NCBI GenBank assembly: GCA_904420055.1 | Contig: CAJFTV010000150.1 | Span: forward strand, 1-10,112 | Reading direction: 5' to 3' | DNA: 10,112 bases | Source: Candidatus Alloscillospira gallinarum | GTDB lineage: Bacteria; Bacillota; Clostridia; Oscillospirales; Oscillospiraceae | In this document: in pieces, positions 1 to 5,974 of the stretch | Numbering within the stretch: the stretch's first letter is position 1 | Layout: every line of letters begins with the position of its first letter | Position numbers and translations under genes: made by a program | Notes under the pieces: generated by a model | The model's database searches: none | What the model saw: only the letters and a program-made list of their open reading frames with translations | What the model was told of the DNA's origin: nothing

Positions 1-185
1 GTCCGGCTGAGGATATGTCCGGATATGACATGCTTATAGCTGCGGGCAGAAAGCGCGGCTTTCTCATATCCGGAGGAGAGGTGGACACCGAGCGTATGGC
101 CGCCGTGCTTTTAGATGAGTTCCGCGGCGGCAAGCTGGGGAGAATAACGCTGGAAATGCCGGAGGACGATGAACATGACGGCTGA
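1..185 (+). CDS. rbgA: Ribosome biogenesis GTPase RbgA (YlqF), C-terminal fragment
   Basis: Only the last 60 sense codons (from base 3) and the TGA stop at 183-185 are in the window; the GTPase domain lies upstream. The visible part contains a run reading AAGRKRGFLISGGEVDTERM followed by LLDEFRGGKLGRITLE, which matches the conserved C-terminal helical region of RbgA/YlqF proteins. RbgA is a circularly permuted GTPase that acts late in 50S subunit assembly in Gram-positive bacteria. Its reading frame overlaps the start of rnhB by about 11 bases, and rbgA-rnhB adjacency is common in Bacillota, which supports the call. Because the G motifs are not visible, the identification rests on the C-terminal signature and on context. 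Confidence 0.85.
   Translation, partial: PAEDMSGYDMLIAAGRKRGFLISGGEVDTERMAAVLLDEFRGGKLGRITLEMPEDDEHDG
161..166 (+). promoter_or_regulatory. Ribosome binding site deciding the rnhB start
   Basis: GGAGGA lies 8 bases before the ATG at 175 but only 2 bases before the in-frame ATG at 169. Normal spacing is about 5-10 bases, so the ATG at 175 is the better start. The site is inside the end of rbgA, which fits translational coupling. Confidence 0.65.
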
Positions 186-771
186 CATGTGGGAAATTGA
201 GCGAGGTTTAAGTGATTATTCCCTAATCTGCGGTGTAGACGAAGCGGGGCGCGGCCCTTTGGCCGGTCCAGTATGTGCCGGTGCTGTTATACTGCCGAAG
301 GAGCTGTGCATACCGGGGCTTGACGACTCCAAAAAGCTGTCCGACAAGAAGCGTCGTGCACTTTATGATGTGATATGTAAAGAGGCACTTTACTGGGGTT
401 TTGGGCTTGCCTCCGTTGATGAAATCGAGGAATACAACATACTTGGCGCCACGTTTATTGCCATGAACAGGGCTATTGACAGCTTAAAAGCCGAGCCTGA
501 TTTTTGCCTTGTAGACGGAAACAATATATCCGGAATACATAGAAAGTGCCAGTGTGTCATCGGCGGGGACGGCCGCTCAGCCAATATTGCAGCGGCCTCT
601 ATAATTGCAAAGGTAACACGAGACAGGCTGATGGAAAAGTACGCCGAAGAGTACCCGCAGTATGCTTTTGAGAAACACAAGGGATACGGTACAAAGCTTC
701 ATTATGAGCGTTTGCGGGAGTTCGGCCCGTGTTCCATTCACAGAATGTCATTTCTCAAAAAGATGCATTGA
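175..771 (+). CDS. rnhB: Ribonuclease HII
   Basis: This 198-residue protein cleaves the RNA strand of RNA-DNA hybrids and incises at single ribonucleotides misincorporated in DNA, starting ribonucleotide excision repair in the cytoplasm. The family signature VDEAGRGPLAGPV is near the N-terminus. The four metal-binding carboxylates can be placed at D22 and E23 (DEAGRG), D114 (LVDGN) and D132 (IGGDGRS). The run AAASIIAKVTRD and the C-terminal HKGYGTKLHY and SIHRMSF segments are also typical. Length is normal for the family. I chose ATG 175 on ribosome-binding-site spacing; ATG 169 would add only two residues. The gene overlaps rbgA upstream, and yraN starts 10 bases after its stop, so the three genes are probably co-transcribed. 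Confidence 0.96.
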   Translation: MTADMWEIERGLSDYSLICGVDEAGRGPLAGPVCAGAVILPKELCIPGLDDSKKLSDKKRRALYDVICKEALYWGFGLASVDEIEEYNILGATFIAMNRAIDSLKAEPDFCLVDGNNISGIHRKCQCVIGGDGRSANIAAASIIAKVTRDRLMEKYAEEYPQYAFEKHKGYGTKLHYERLREFGPCSIHRMSFLKKMH

Positions 772-781
772 GGGACTTCAC

Positions 782-1141
782 ATGAACAGTACTCTTTTGG
801 GAGCGTGGGGCGAAAAGCTCGCCGCAAAATATTACCGCAGGAAAGGTTACAAATGTATTGCCGTGGGTTACTGCTCACGTTTTGGGGAAATAGATATAAT
901 CTTGGAAAACCGGGATTATGTCGTATTTTCTGAGGTAAAACTGCGAAAAAATGACAGCTTTGCCTTGGGACGTGAGTTTGTGGACTGCAAAAAACAGGAT
1001 AAAATTAAGAAAACGGCCATGATATGGCTTTCGGAGAACGAATGTGAGAAGCAGCCTAGATTTGACGTTGTGGAGATATACGCGCCGGAGGGTATAAAGA
1101 CAAAAAAGCCGGAGATTAACCTTATAGAAAACGCATTTTAA
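782..1141 (+). CDS. yraN: UPF0102 family protein YraN
   Basis: A 119-residue protein of the UPF0102/YraN family, whose cellular role is not firmly established. The fold resembles Holliday-junction resolvases and restriction endonucleases. Visible landmarks are an N-terminal GAWGEKLAAKYYRRKGY segment (family pattern G..GE..A...L...GY), then RFGEIDII (E36, D38) and FSEVKLR (E51, K53). These form the E/D...E-x-K layout of that nuclease superfamily, so metal-dependent nucleic-acid cleavage is possible but is an inference. The reading frame is open upstream to 662 inside rnhB. The ATG at 782 is the correct start because GAGGG at 770-774 sits 7 bases before it and the conserved domain begins there. 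It lies directly after rnhB, a frequent pairing that hints at a DNA-processing role. Confidence 0.9.
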   Translation: MNSTLLGAWGEKLAAKYYRRKGYKCIAVGYCSRFGEIDIILENRDYVVFSEVKLRKNDSFALGREFVDCKKQDKIKKTAMIWLSENECEKQPRFDVVEIYAPEGIKTKKPEINLIENAF

Positions 1142-1155
1142 AGGGGAGAGCAGTA

Positions 1156-2646
1156 ATGTTATATAACAGCACACGAGACGGGAAAAATAAAATAAGCGCG
1201 GCAGAGGCGATTGCCACTGGCCTTGCAAGGGACGGCGGACTTTTTGTTCCGGATACTATTCCCGCATTAAACCCGGAGGATATTAAAGCGCTCTGCAATA
1301 TGGACTACAGACAGAGAGCGGTCAAGGTTATGTCCATGTTTTTAGAAGATTTTACAGTTTCTGAGCTTGAGGTGTTTGCCGGCAAGGCCTACGGCTTAAA
1401 CTATGACACCCCGGACATCGCGCCTGTTAAAACACTGGACAGCAACACGCACTGCCTTGAGCTCTGGCACGGCCCTACATGCGCTTTTAAAGATATGGCC
1501 CTTCAGATGCTCCCCCACCTTCTTACCGCTTCTCTCAAAAAGACAGGGGAGACTCGCCGTGTGTGTATTCTCGTCGCAACTTCCGGAGACACCGGCAAGG
1601 CGGCGTTAGAGGGATTTGCCGATGTGGAGGGCACAAAGATTTTTGTTTTCTTTCCAAAAGACGGCGTCTCAGATATTCAGCAGATGCAGATGACAACACA
1701 GGGCGGCGATAATGTCGGCGTATGCTCAGTCGTGGGCAACTTTGATGATGTTCAGACCGGTGTAAAACTCATCTTTTCAGATGAAAAAATGCGGGAGGAG
1801 CTCACGGAAAAAGGGTGGTTTTTATCCTCTGCCAATTCAATAAACTGGGGACGCCTGCTGCCCCAGATTGTATACTACATATCGGCATACTGTGACCTTG
1901 TAAAAGCGGGCAGAATTAACCTTGGAGATGAGATAAATTACTGTGTTCCCACTGGTAATTTCGGCAATATTCTGGCTGGCTATTATGCAAAATGCATGGG
2001 ACTGCCGGTTAAAAAGCTTATTTGTGCCTCCAACAGCAACGATGTGCTCACAGAGTTTATAAATACCGGTGTATATAACAGGAACCGCCAATTTTTCACA
2101 ACTGTTTCGCCCTCGATGGATATTCTCGTGTCCAGCAATCTTGAGAGACTTCTCTACGAACTCTCCGGAAAAGACGCGGAGCTTATAAGCGGATACATGA
2201 AAGAGCTTACGGACAACGGAAAATACACAGTGGACAGAGATATTTTCAGTGCGGTTCAGTCTGTTTTCAGCGGTGGAAGCTGCGGTGAGGAGGACACAAA
2301 AAATACCGTGGGAAAAATGTACAGGGAGTATAACTACCTAATAGACACCCACACAGCCGTAGCTTTTAAAATTCTGGACGACTACCGGCGCGGCACCGGA
2401 GACATGACAGACTGTGTCGTTGTATCCACTGCAAGTCCCTATAAGTTCAGTCAGGCGGTGCTCTCAGCCATTGGCGGAAATACGGAGGGACTTGACGGGT
2501 TCGGCTATATAGACGCGTTAAACCGTATTTCAGGCGTTAAAATTCCACGGCCTTTGGACGAGCTTCGGCAAAAATCCGTGCGCTTTACCGGGGCTATAGA
2601 AAAGTCTGCCATGCCGGGGCGCGTGAAAGAATTTATAGCTGAATAA
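1156..2646 (+). CDS. thrC: Threonine synthase
   Basis: A 496-residue pyridoxal-phosphate enzyme that converts O-phospho-L-homoserine to L-threonine and phosphate, the last step of threonine synthesis. It starts with the typical MLYNSTRDGKNKISAAEAI region (family: Y.STR......F..A...GLA.DGGL..P). The PLP-binding lysine is K112 in HGPTCAFKDMA. A phosphate-binding loop TSGDTGKAA lies at 142-150, and a substrate/PLP segment PTGNFGNILAGYYAKCMGLP lies near the middle. Its length and N-terminal domain resemble the long E. coli/yeast-type enzyme rather than the shorter plant or Bacillus type. AGGGGAG at 1142-1148 precedes the ATG by 7 bases, and only 14 bases separate it from yraN, so it probably shares that transcript. 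No leader, T-box or attenuator fits in the gap. A hairpin follows the stop codon. Confidence 0.96.
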   Translation: MLYNSTRDGKNKISAAEAIATGLARDGGLFVPDTIPALNPEDIKALCNMDYRQRAVKVMSMFLEDFTVSELEVFAGKAYGLNYDTPDIAPVKTLDSNTHCLELWHGPTCAFKDMALQMLPHLLTASLKKTGETRRVCILVATSGDTGKAALEGFADVEGTKIFVFFPKDGVSDIQQMQMTTQGGDNVGVCSVVGNFDDVQTGVKLIFSDEKMREELTEKGWFLSSANSINWGRLLPQIVYYISAYCDLVKAGRINLGDEINYCVPTGNFGNILAGYYAKCMGLPVKKLICASNSNDVLTEFINTGVYNRNRQFFTTVSPSMDILVSSNLERLLYELSGKDAELISGYMKELTDNGKYTVDRDIFSAVQSVFSGGSCGEEDTKNTVGKMYREYNYLIDTHTAVAFKILDDYRRGTGDMTDCVVVSTASPYKFSQAVLSAIGGNTEGLDGFGYIDALNRISGVKIPRPLDELRQKSVRFTGAIEKSAMPGRVKEFIAE

Positions 2647-2657
2647 ATTATGTAATT

Positions 2658-2693
2658 AAATCATTTGTCCGGTGAATGCCGGACAAATGATTT
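2658..2693. terminator. Perfect 15-bp hairpin between convergent genes, probable bidirectional terminator
   Basis: The arms 2658-2672 and 2679-2693 pair perfectly over 15 bp (AAATCATTTGTCCGG and its complement) around a 6-base loop, TGAATG. It begins 11 bases after the thrC stop and ends 24 bases from the stop of the convergent DUF1540 gene, so it is placed to terminate both. The downstream tract is only moderately T-rich: ATTTGAGGCTTTAAG on the plus strand and ATTTAATTACATAATTT on the minus strand. It is therefore not a textbook intrinsic terminator in either direction, but stem length and position make this the best reading. Confidence 0.75.
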
Positions 2694-2716
2694 GAGGCTT
2701 TAAGTTATTTAATAAT

Positions 2717-2890
2717 TTAGTTGGAGCAGAAAGTGCCGCACCATGTTTCGGCCTTCTTCATAGCTGATGTGTTCTCAACCTTGATGCTGCTTGCGGAACA
2801 TTTGTCTTCTGTTGTGTGGTACTTACAATTTTTTGCTCCGCATGAAACACCGGAGATTGTGCTGCAACCGCAATTTCTGTTATCGCTCAT
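2717..2890 (-). CDS. Small cysteine-rich DUF1540 domain protein
   Basis: A 57-residue protein encoded on the minus strand, ATG at 2890-2888 and TAA at 2719-2717. AAGGAG (2906-2901) lies 10 bases upstream of the start. It has seven cysteines: C7 and C9 near the N-terminus, then C17, C22, C31, C51 and C55. The order VSCGAKNCKYHT, then DKCSASSIKV, then ETWCGTF matches what I know of the DUF1540 domain (C-x4-C-x-Y...C-x-A...I-x-V...T-x-C-x-T-F). The domain is found mainly in Clostridia and related Bacillota. Its function is unknown; the cysteine spacing suggests metal binding, which is inference. There is no signal peptide or membrane segment. It is the only minus-strand gene here, convergent with thrC and divergent from the phosphoesterase. 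A ranthipeptide (SCIFF-like) precursor was considered, but the cysteine pattern fits DUF1540 better. Confidence 0.85.
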   Translation of the reverse strand: MSDNRNCGCSTISGVSCGAKNCKYHTTEDKCSASSIKVENTSAMKKAETWCGTFCSN

Positions 2891-2934
2891 CTTCGTAACT
2901 CTCCTTATGATATTATTTGCCTTTGGGCAGTTTT

Positions 2935-2965
2935 ATTATCTGCATTGCAGACTGTTTTTATTCAA
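2935..2965 (-). promoter_or_regulatory. Possible promoter for the DUF1540 gene
   Basis: Read on the minus strand, TTGAAT (2965-2960) is followed after 19 bases by GATAAT (2940-2935), which matches the -10 consensus at five of six positions. The spacer is longer than the ideal 17 bases and the -35 is partial. A TGC precedes the -10 closely but not in perfect extended -10 register. It is the best candidate in the gap and would give a leader of roughly 40 bases. A 13-base palindrome, TCTGCATTGCAGA (2939-2951), lies in the spacer and touches the -10. Confidence 0.3.
2939..2951. repeat. 13-base palindrome in the divergent intergenic region
   Basis: TCTGCA, a central T, then TGCAGA form a perfect odd-length inverted repeat. 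It lies between the divergent DUF1540 and phosphoesterase genes and overlaps the putative DUF1540 promoter. It could be a small operator, but a 6-bp arm is short enough to occur by chance in a gap of this size. Confidence 0.35.
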
Positions 2966-3007
2966 AATCAGTTTTTAAAATTTTATGTTCGTAGAACGGA
3001 GAATGAT

Positions 3008-3703
3008 ATGTCCCTTTACGCAATAGGTGACCTGCACCTCTCGCTTTCTGTTGACAAGCCCATGGACGTATTTGGAGGCAGGTGGGAAAAATACCTCGAA
3101 AAATTAATGGACGGAATGTCATGCCTGACAGAAAAAGACACCTGTGTCCTCTGCGGGGACACCTCCTGGGGAACTACCCTTGAGGAGGCGCTGGAGGATT
3201 TTCGTCTTATTGACAGCTTCCCCGGACGAAAAATCATTTTAAAGGGCAACCACGACTACTGGTGGAATACCGCTTCAAAAATGAACAAATTTTTTGAGGC
3301 AAACGACTTAAAATCCCTAAATATTCTGCACAACAACTGTTATTTTTATGAGGACACTGCCATATGCGGTACAAGGGGCTGGTTTTATGAGGAGGCTGTG
3401 CACGGGGGAGAACACGACAAAAAAGTTATGAACAGGGAGGTTGGAAGGCTTGAGACCTCGCTCAAATCGGCGGAAAACGCAAGAGAGAAAATTGTATTTC
3501 TACACTACCCACCGAGATTTAACAACTTCATCTGTACTGAGATTGTGGAGGTCATGAAGCGTTACGATGTAAAGCACTGCTATTACGGCCACATACACGG
3601 TATCGGGCACAAATACGCCTTTACAGGGACGTACAACGGAACGGATTATCATATGATTTCGTCAGACTATGTTAAGTTCCGCCCGGTGCTCATTAAGAAA
3701 TAA
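3008..3703 (+). CDS. Calcineurin-like metallophosphoesterase
   Basis: A 231-residue, probably cytoplasmic protein with the ordered metal-ligand motifs of the calcineurin-like phosphoesterase superfamily: GDLH (D8, H10), GD (D51 in CGDTSWG), GNHD (N81, H82), H166 in LHYPP and GHIH (H195, H197). These bind a two-metal centre that hydrolyses phosphoester bonds. The second motif lacks the usual DRG, and GNHDYWW carries two tryptophans. The overall look resembles the uncharacterised COG1768 predicted phosphohydrolases, whose substrate is not known to me. The frame is open upstream from 2945, but GGAG at 2998-3001 sits 6 bases before ATG 3008, and the first beta strand (MSLYAIGDLH) begins there as expected. 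It appears monocistronic, divergent from the DUF1540 gene and followed by a promoter for tig. I found no convincing promoter or terminator for it. Confidence 0.9.
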   Translation: MSLYAIGDLHLSLSVDKPMDVFGGRWEKYLEKLMDGMSCLTEKDTCVLCGDTSWGTTLEEALEDFRLIDSFPGRKIILKGNHDYWWNTASKMNKFFEANDLKSLNILHNNCYFYEDTAICGTRGWFYEEAVHGGEHDKKVMNREVGRLETSLKSAENAREKIVFLHYPPRFNNFICTEIVEVMKRYDVKHCYYGHIHGIGHKYAFTGTYNGTDYHMISSDYVKFRPVLIKK

Positions 3704-3732
3704 TGCAGTTAATACAATATCTTTAAAATAAG

Positions 3733-3761
3733 TTGCTTTTTTGGAGATATTCTGTTATGAT
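3733..3761 (+). promoter_or_regulatory. Extended -10 promoter for tig and downstream genes
   Basis: TTGCTT at 3733-3738 is a weak -35 with only the TTG conserved. After exactly 17 bases comes TATGAT at 3756-3761, five of six to the -10 consensus, preceded by TG at 3753-3754 in the extended -10 position. This is a plausible housekeeping sigma-factor promoter. Transcription would begin near 3768, leaving an AT-rich leader of about 65 bases before the tig start. No CIRCE inverted repeat or CtsR heptamer repeat overlaps it. Confidence 0.65.
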
Positions 3762-3821
3762 ACTTTAAGCGTTTTATAAGTACTTACTTTTTACCTTTAA
3801 ATAAAAACTGGTAAACAAACT

Positions 3822-3826
3822 GGAGG
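3822..3826 (+). promoter_or_regulatory. Ribosome binding site deciding the tig GTG start
   Basis: GGAGG ends directly against an in-frame ATG at 3827, which leaves no spacer for that codon. The GTG at 3836 lies 9 bases downstream, a normal distance, and gives the usual trigger factor N-terminus MNVK. Confidence 0.75.
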
Positions 3827-3835
3827 ATGCACACC

Positions 3836-5311
3836 GTGAACGTAAAGAATTGCGAAAAGAAAGAGAAAAGCACAGTAGGCCTTGTCGTGGAGGTTTCTCC
3901 CGAAGAATTTGACAAGGCAATTGACGAAGCTTACAGAAAGGCAAAGAGCAGAATTTCTGTTCCCGGCTTCAGAAAGGGAAAAGCTCCCCGTAAAATTGTT
4001 GAGAACATGTACGGGGCAAACGTATTTTATGAAGATGCACTTGAGGGTATTCTTCCCGCCGTGTTCAGCTTTGGCGCAGGCGAAAACAAACTGGAAACAG
4101 TCGGTTATCCGACACTTGACAACGTTGAGTTTGGCGACGACAAATCTGTCACTATAACATACACTGTAGCGGTTTATCCCACAGTTACAATTGGTGAGTA
4201 CAAGGGAATACACGCTGAAAAGCCTCTGGTAGAGGTAACCGAGTCGGATATCGACACAGAAATTGAGAAGGTAAGATATCAGAACGCGAGAATTGAGACA
4301 ATTACAAACCGCCCGGTAGTCAACGGAGATACAGTAACAATTGATTACTGCGGCACGCTGGACGGCGTTGCATTTGACGGCGGTACTGCGGAAAACTATG
4401 AGCTGAAAATCGGTTCCGGTTCCTTTATCCCCGGATTTGAGGAGAAAATCCAGGGTATGAAGGTGGAAGAGGAGAGGGACCTTGACCTCACATTCCCCAA
4501 AGAGTACCACGCCAAGGAGCTTGCCGGCAAGGACGTTGTGTTCCACGTAAAAGTGCACGAGATTAAGTCTCAGGTTCTTCCGGAAGTGGACGATGAGTTT
4601 GTAAAGGACGTGTCAGAGTTTGATACGCTTGCCGAGTACAGAGAAGATATCAAAAAGACACTCACTGCCTCCAAGATGGAAGCGGCACAGAAAACCTTTG
4701 AGAATAACGTACTCGATAAGCTCAGCGATTCAGTTGAGGGAGACATTCCCGATGCTCTTGTTGACCAGTATGTAGACGGCGCTGTGGACAATATGCGCGG
4801 CAATCTTGCTCAGTACGGTATGGAGCTTGAGATGTACCTCAACATGATGAACATGAACCTTGAGACATTCAGGGACAATCTCCGCCCCAACGCTGAGAAA
4901 AATGTCAAAAACACTCTTGCCCTGGAGAAGGTTGCTGAGCTGGAGAAGCTTGAGCCCACGGAAGAGGAGCTTGAGGCCGGATATAAAGAGATGGCCGAGA
5001 CATACGGCATGGAGCTTGACAAGGTAAAAGACCAGATTAACAAGGAAATGCTCTCTCGTGAGCTCAATCTCCGTGCAGCATCAAAGCTTGTAATTGATGC
5101 CGCAGTTGCCGAGGACCCGAAACCCGAGGAGAAAGAAGAGAAGAAGGCCGAGGAAAAGCCTGAGGCCGAAGAGAAACCAAAGAAGAAAACCACAACCACA
5201 AGAAAAAAGGCGGCTCCCAAAAAGACTGAAACCGCCGAAAAGAAGGCAGCAAAAGATTCTGAGGAAACACAGGAAGAGGCTGCCGAGGACAAAGCTGAAA
5301 CAAAAGAATAA
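3836..5311 (+). CDS. tig: Trigger factor, ribosome-associated chaperone and prolyl isomerase
   Basis: A 491-residue chaperone that binds ribosomal protein L23 at the exit tunnel, shields nascent chains and catalyses proline isomerisation. The N-terminal domain carries the ribosome-docking signature GFRKGKAPR at 44-52. The FKBP-like isomerase domain is at about 155-245 (VNGDTVTIDYCGTLDG, then GSGSFIPGFEEKIQGM, then FHVKVHEIK). The helical C-terminal substrate-binding domain follows to about 425. Unlike E. coli trigger factor (432 residues), it ends in a 66-residue tail (426-491) in which over half the residues are Lys or Glu, with Ala, Thr and Pro; this is probably disordered. The GTG start at 3836 is preferred over ATG 3827 on ribosome-binding-site spacing and alignment of MNVK. 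It follows an extended -10 promoter and heads the clpP-clpX cluster, 71 bases upstream of clpP. Confidence 0.95.
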   Translation: MNVKNCEKKEKSTVGLVVEVSPEEFDKAIDEAYRKAKSRISVPGFRKGKAPRKIVENMYGANVFYEDALEGILPAVFSFGAGENKLETVGYPTLDNVEFGDDKSVTITYTVAVYPTVTIGEYKGIHAEKPLVEVTESDIDTEIEKVRYQNARIETITNRPVVNGDTVTIDYCGTLDGVAFDGGTAENYELKIGSGSFIPGFEEKIQGMKVEEERDLDLTFPKEYHAKELAGKDVVFHVKVHEIKSQVLPEVDDEFVKDVSEFDTLAEYREDIKKTLTASKMEAAQKTFENNVLDKLSDSVEGDIPDALVDQYVDGAVDNMRGNLAQYGMELEMYLNMMNMNLETFRDNLRPNAEKNVKNTLALEKVAELEKLEPTEEELEAGYKEMAETYGMELDKVKDQINKEMLSRELNLRAASKLVIDAAVAEDPKPEEKEEKKAEEKPEAEEKPKKKTTTTRKKAAPKKTETAEKKAAKDSEETQEEAAEDKAETKE

Positions 5312-5382
5312 CGTCCGGTTTTGTATAAGAAACTGTAAATCTGGACAGCATCTTTTGGTAGACAGGAAAAGGAGCGATAAAA

Positions 5383-5964
5383 ATGAGTCTTGTACCATAC
5401 GTAGTTGAACAGACATCACGCGGCGAGCGTTCATATGATATTTTTTCCAGACTGTTAAACGACCGTATCGTTTTTCTGGGAGAAGAGGTAAACGACACAA
5501 CCGCAAGTCTTATAGTTGCCCAGCTTCTGTACCTTGAAGCTCAGGATCCAGATAAGGATATCCAGTTTTACATTAACAGCCCTGGTGGTTCTGTGACTGC
5601 CGGCATGGCGATATACGACACAATGCAGTATATAAAGGCCGATGTATCTACAATCTGCATAGGCATGGCTGCCAGCATGGGAGCTTTTCTCCTCTCTTCC
5701 GGCGCCCCGGGTAAGCGTCTTGCGCTTCCCAATGCGGAGATAATGATACATCAGCCCTCCGGTGGTTTCCAGGGGCAGGCAACTGATATCCAGATTCACG
5801 CGGAGAATATCCTCAAGATTAAAGGCAATTTAAACCGTATCCTTGCCGAAAATACGGGAAAGCCCCTGGACGTGATTGTCGAGGCGACTGAGCGCGACAA
5901 CTTTATGTCCGCACAGGAGGCAAAGGAGTTCGGCCTTATTGATAATGTTATTGTTAAGCGCTAA
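5383..5964 (+). CDS. clpP: ATP-dependent Clp protease proteolytic subunit ClpP
   Basis: A 193-residue serine protease subunit that assembles into a double heptameric barrel and degrades substrates unfolded by ClpX or another Clp ATPase. The catalytic triad is intact at canonical positions: S98 in GMAASMGAF, H123 in MIHQPSGG and D172 in TERDNFMSA. The oxyanion and substrate strand INSPGGSVTAGM is also present. The N-terminus MSLVPYVVEQTSRGERSYDI has the mature ClpP1 form with little or no propeptide. AAAGGAG at 5368-5374 lies 8 bases before the ATG. No terminator is visible in the 71-base gap after tig, and clpX starts 10 bases after the clpP stop, so clpP is probably read from the tig promoter together with clpX. 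I saw no CtsR operator in the gap. Confidence 0.98.
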   Translation: MSLVPYVVEQTSRGERSYDIFSRLLNDRIVFLGEEVNDTTASLIVAQLLYLEAQDPDKDIQFYINSPGGSVTAGMAIYDTMQYIKADVSTICIGMAASMGAFLLSSGAPGKRLALPNAEIMIHQPSGGFQGQATDIQIHAENILKIKGNLNRILAENTGKPLDVIVEATERDNFMSAQEAKEFGLIDNVIVKR

Positions 5965-5974
5965 GGAGTTTTAA

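Noticed and set aside
662..781. Forty-residue N-terminal extension of yraN inside rnhB
   Set aside because: The conserved domain and the ribosome binding site both point to ATG 782.
2717..2890. SCIFF-type ranthipeptide precursor
   Set aside because: The cysteines are not evenly spaced as in six-cysteine SCIFF peptides, no radical SAM maturase is adjacent, and the pattern fits DUF1540 closely.
2721..2978. 85-codon plus-strand frame rich in Phe and Leu that looks like a small membrane protein
   Set aside because: It lies over the DUF1540 gene on the other strand, begins at TTG with no ribosome binding site, and its hydrophobic look follows from the complement of cysteine-, lysine- and glutamate-rich codons.
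3777..3784. AAGTACTT palindrome in the tig leader
   Set aside because: An 8-base palindrome in AT-rich DNA is expected by chance, and nothing around it suggests an operator.
3827..3835. ATG start for trigger factor at 3827
   Set aside because: It abuts GGAGG with no spacer; GTG 3836 has proper spacing and gives the usual N-terminus.
3797..4558. 253-codon minus-strand frame opposite tig
   Set aside because: It is the complement of a well-supported gene, has a Cys/Val/Asn-rich composition with no recognisable motif, and has no ribosome binding site at its start.
5312..5382. CtsR or CIRCE heat-shock operator before clpP
   Set aside because: No GGTCAAA-type heptamers and no long inverted repeat were found by eye in this gap.
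4810..5506. Overlapping Ser-, Phe- and Leu-rich minus-strand frames and a Lys/Arg-rich plus-strand frame over the tig tail
   Set aside because: These are by-products of the GAR/AAR-rich tail codons of tig read in other frames.
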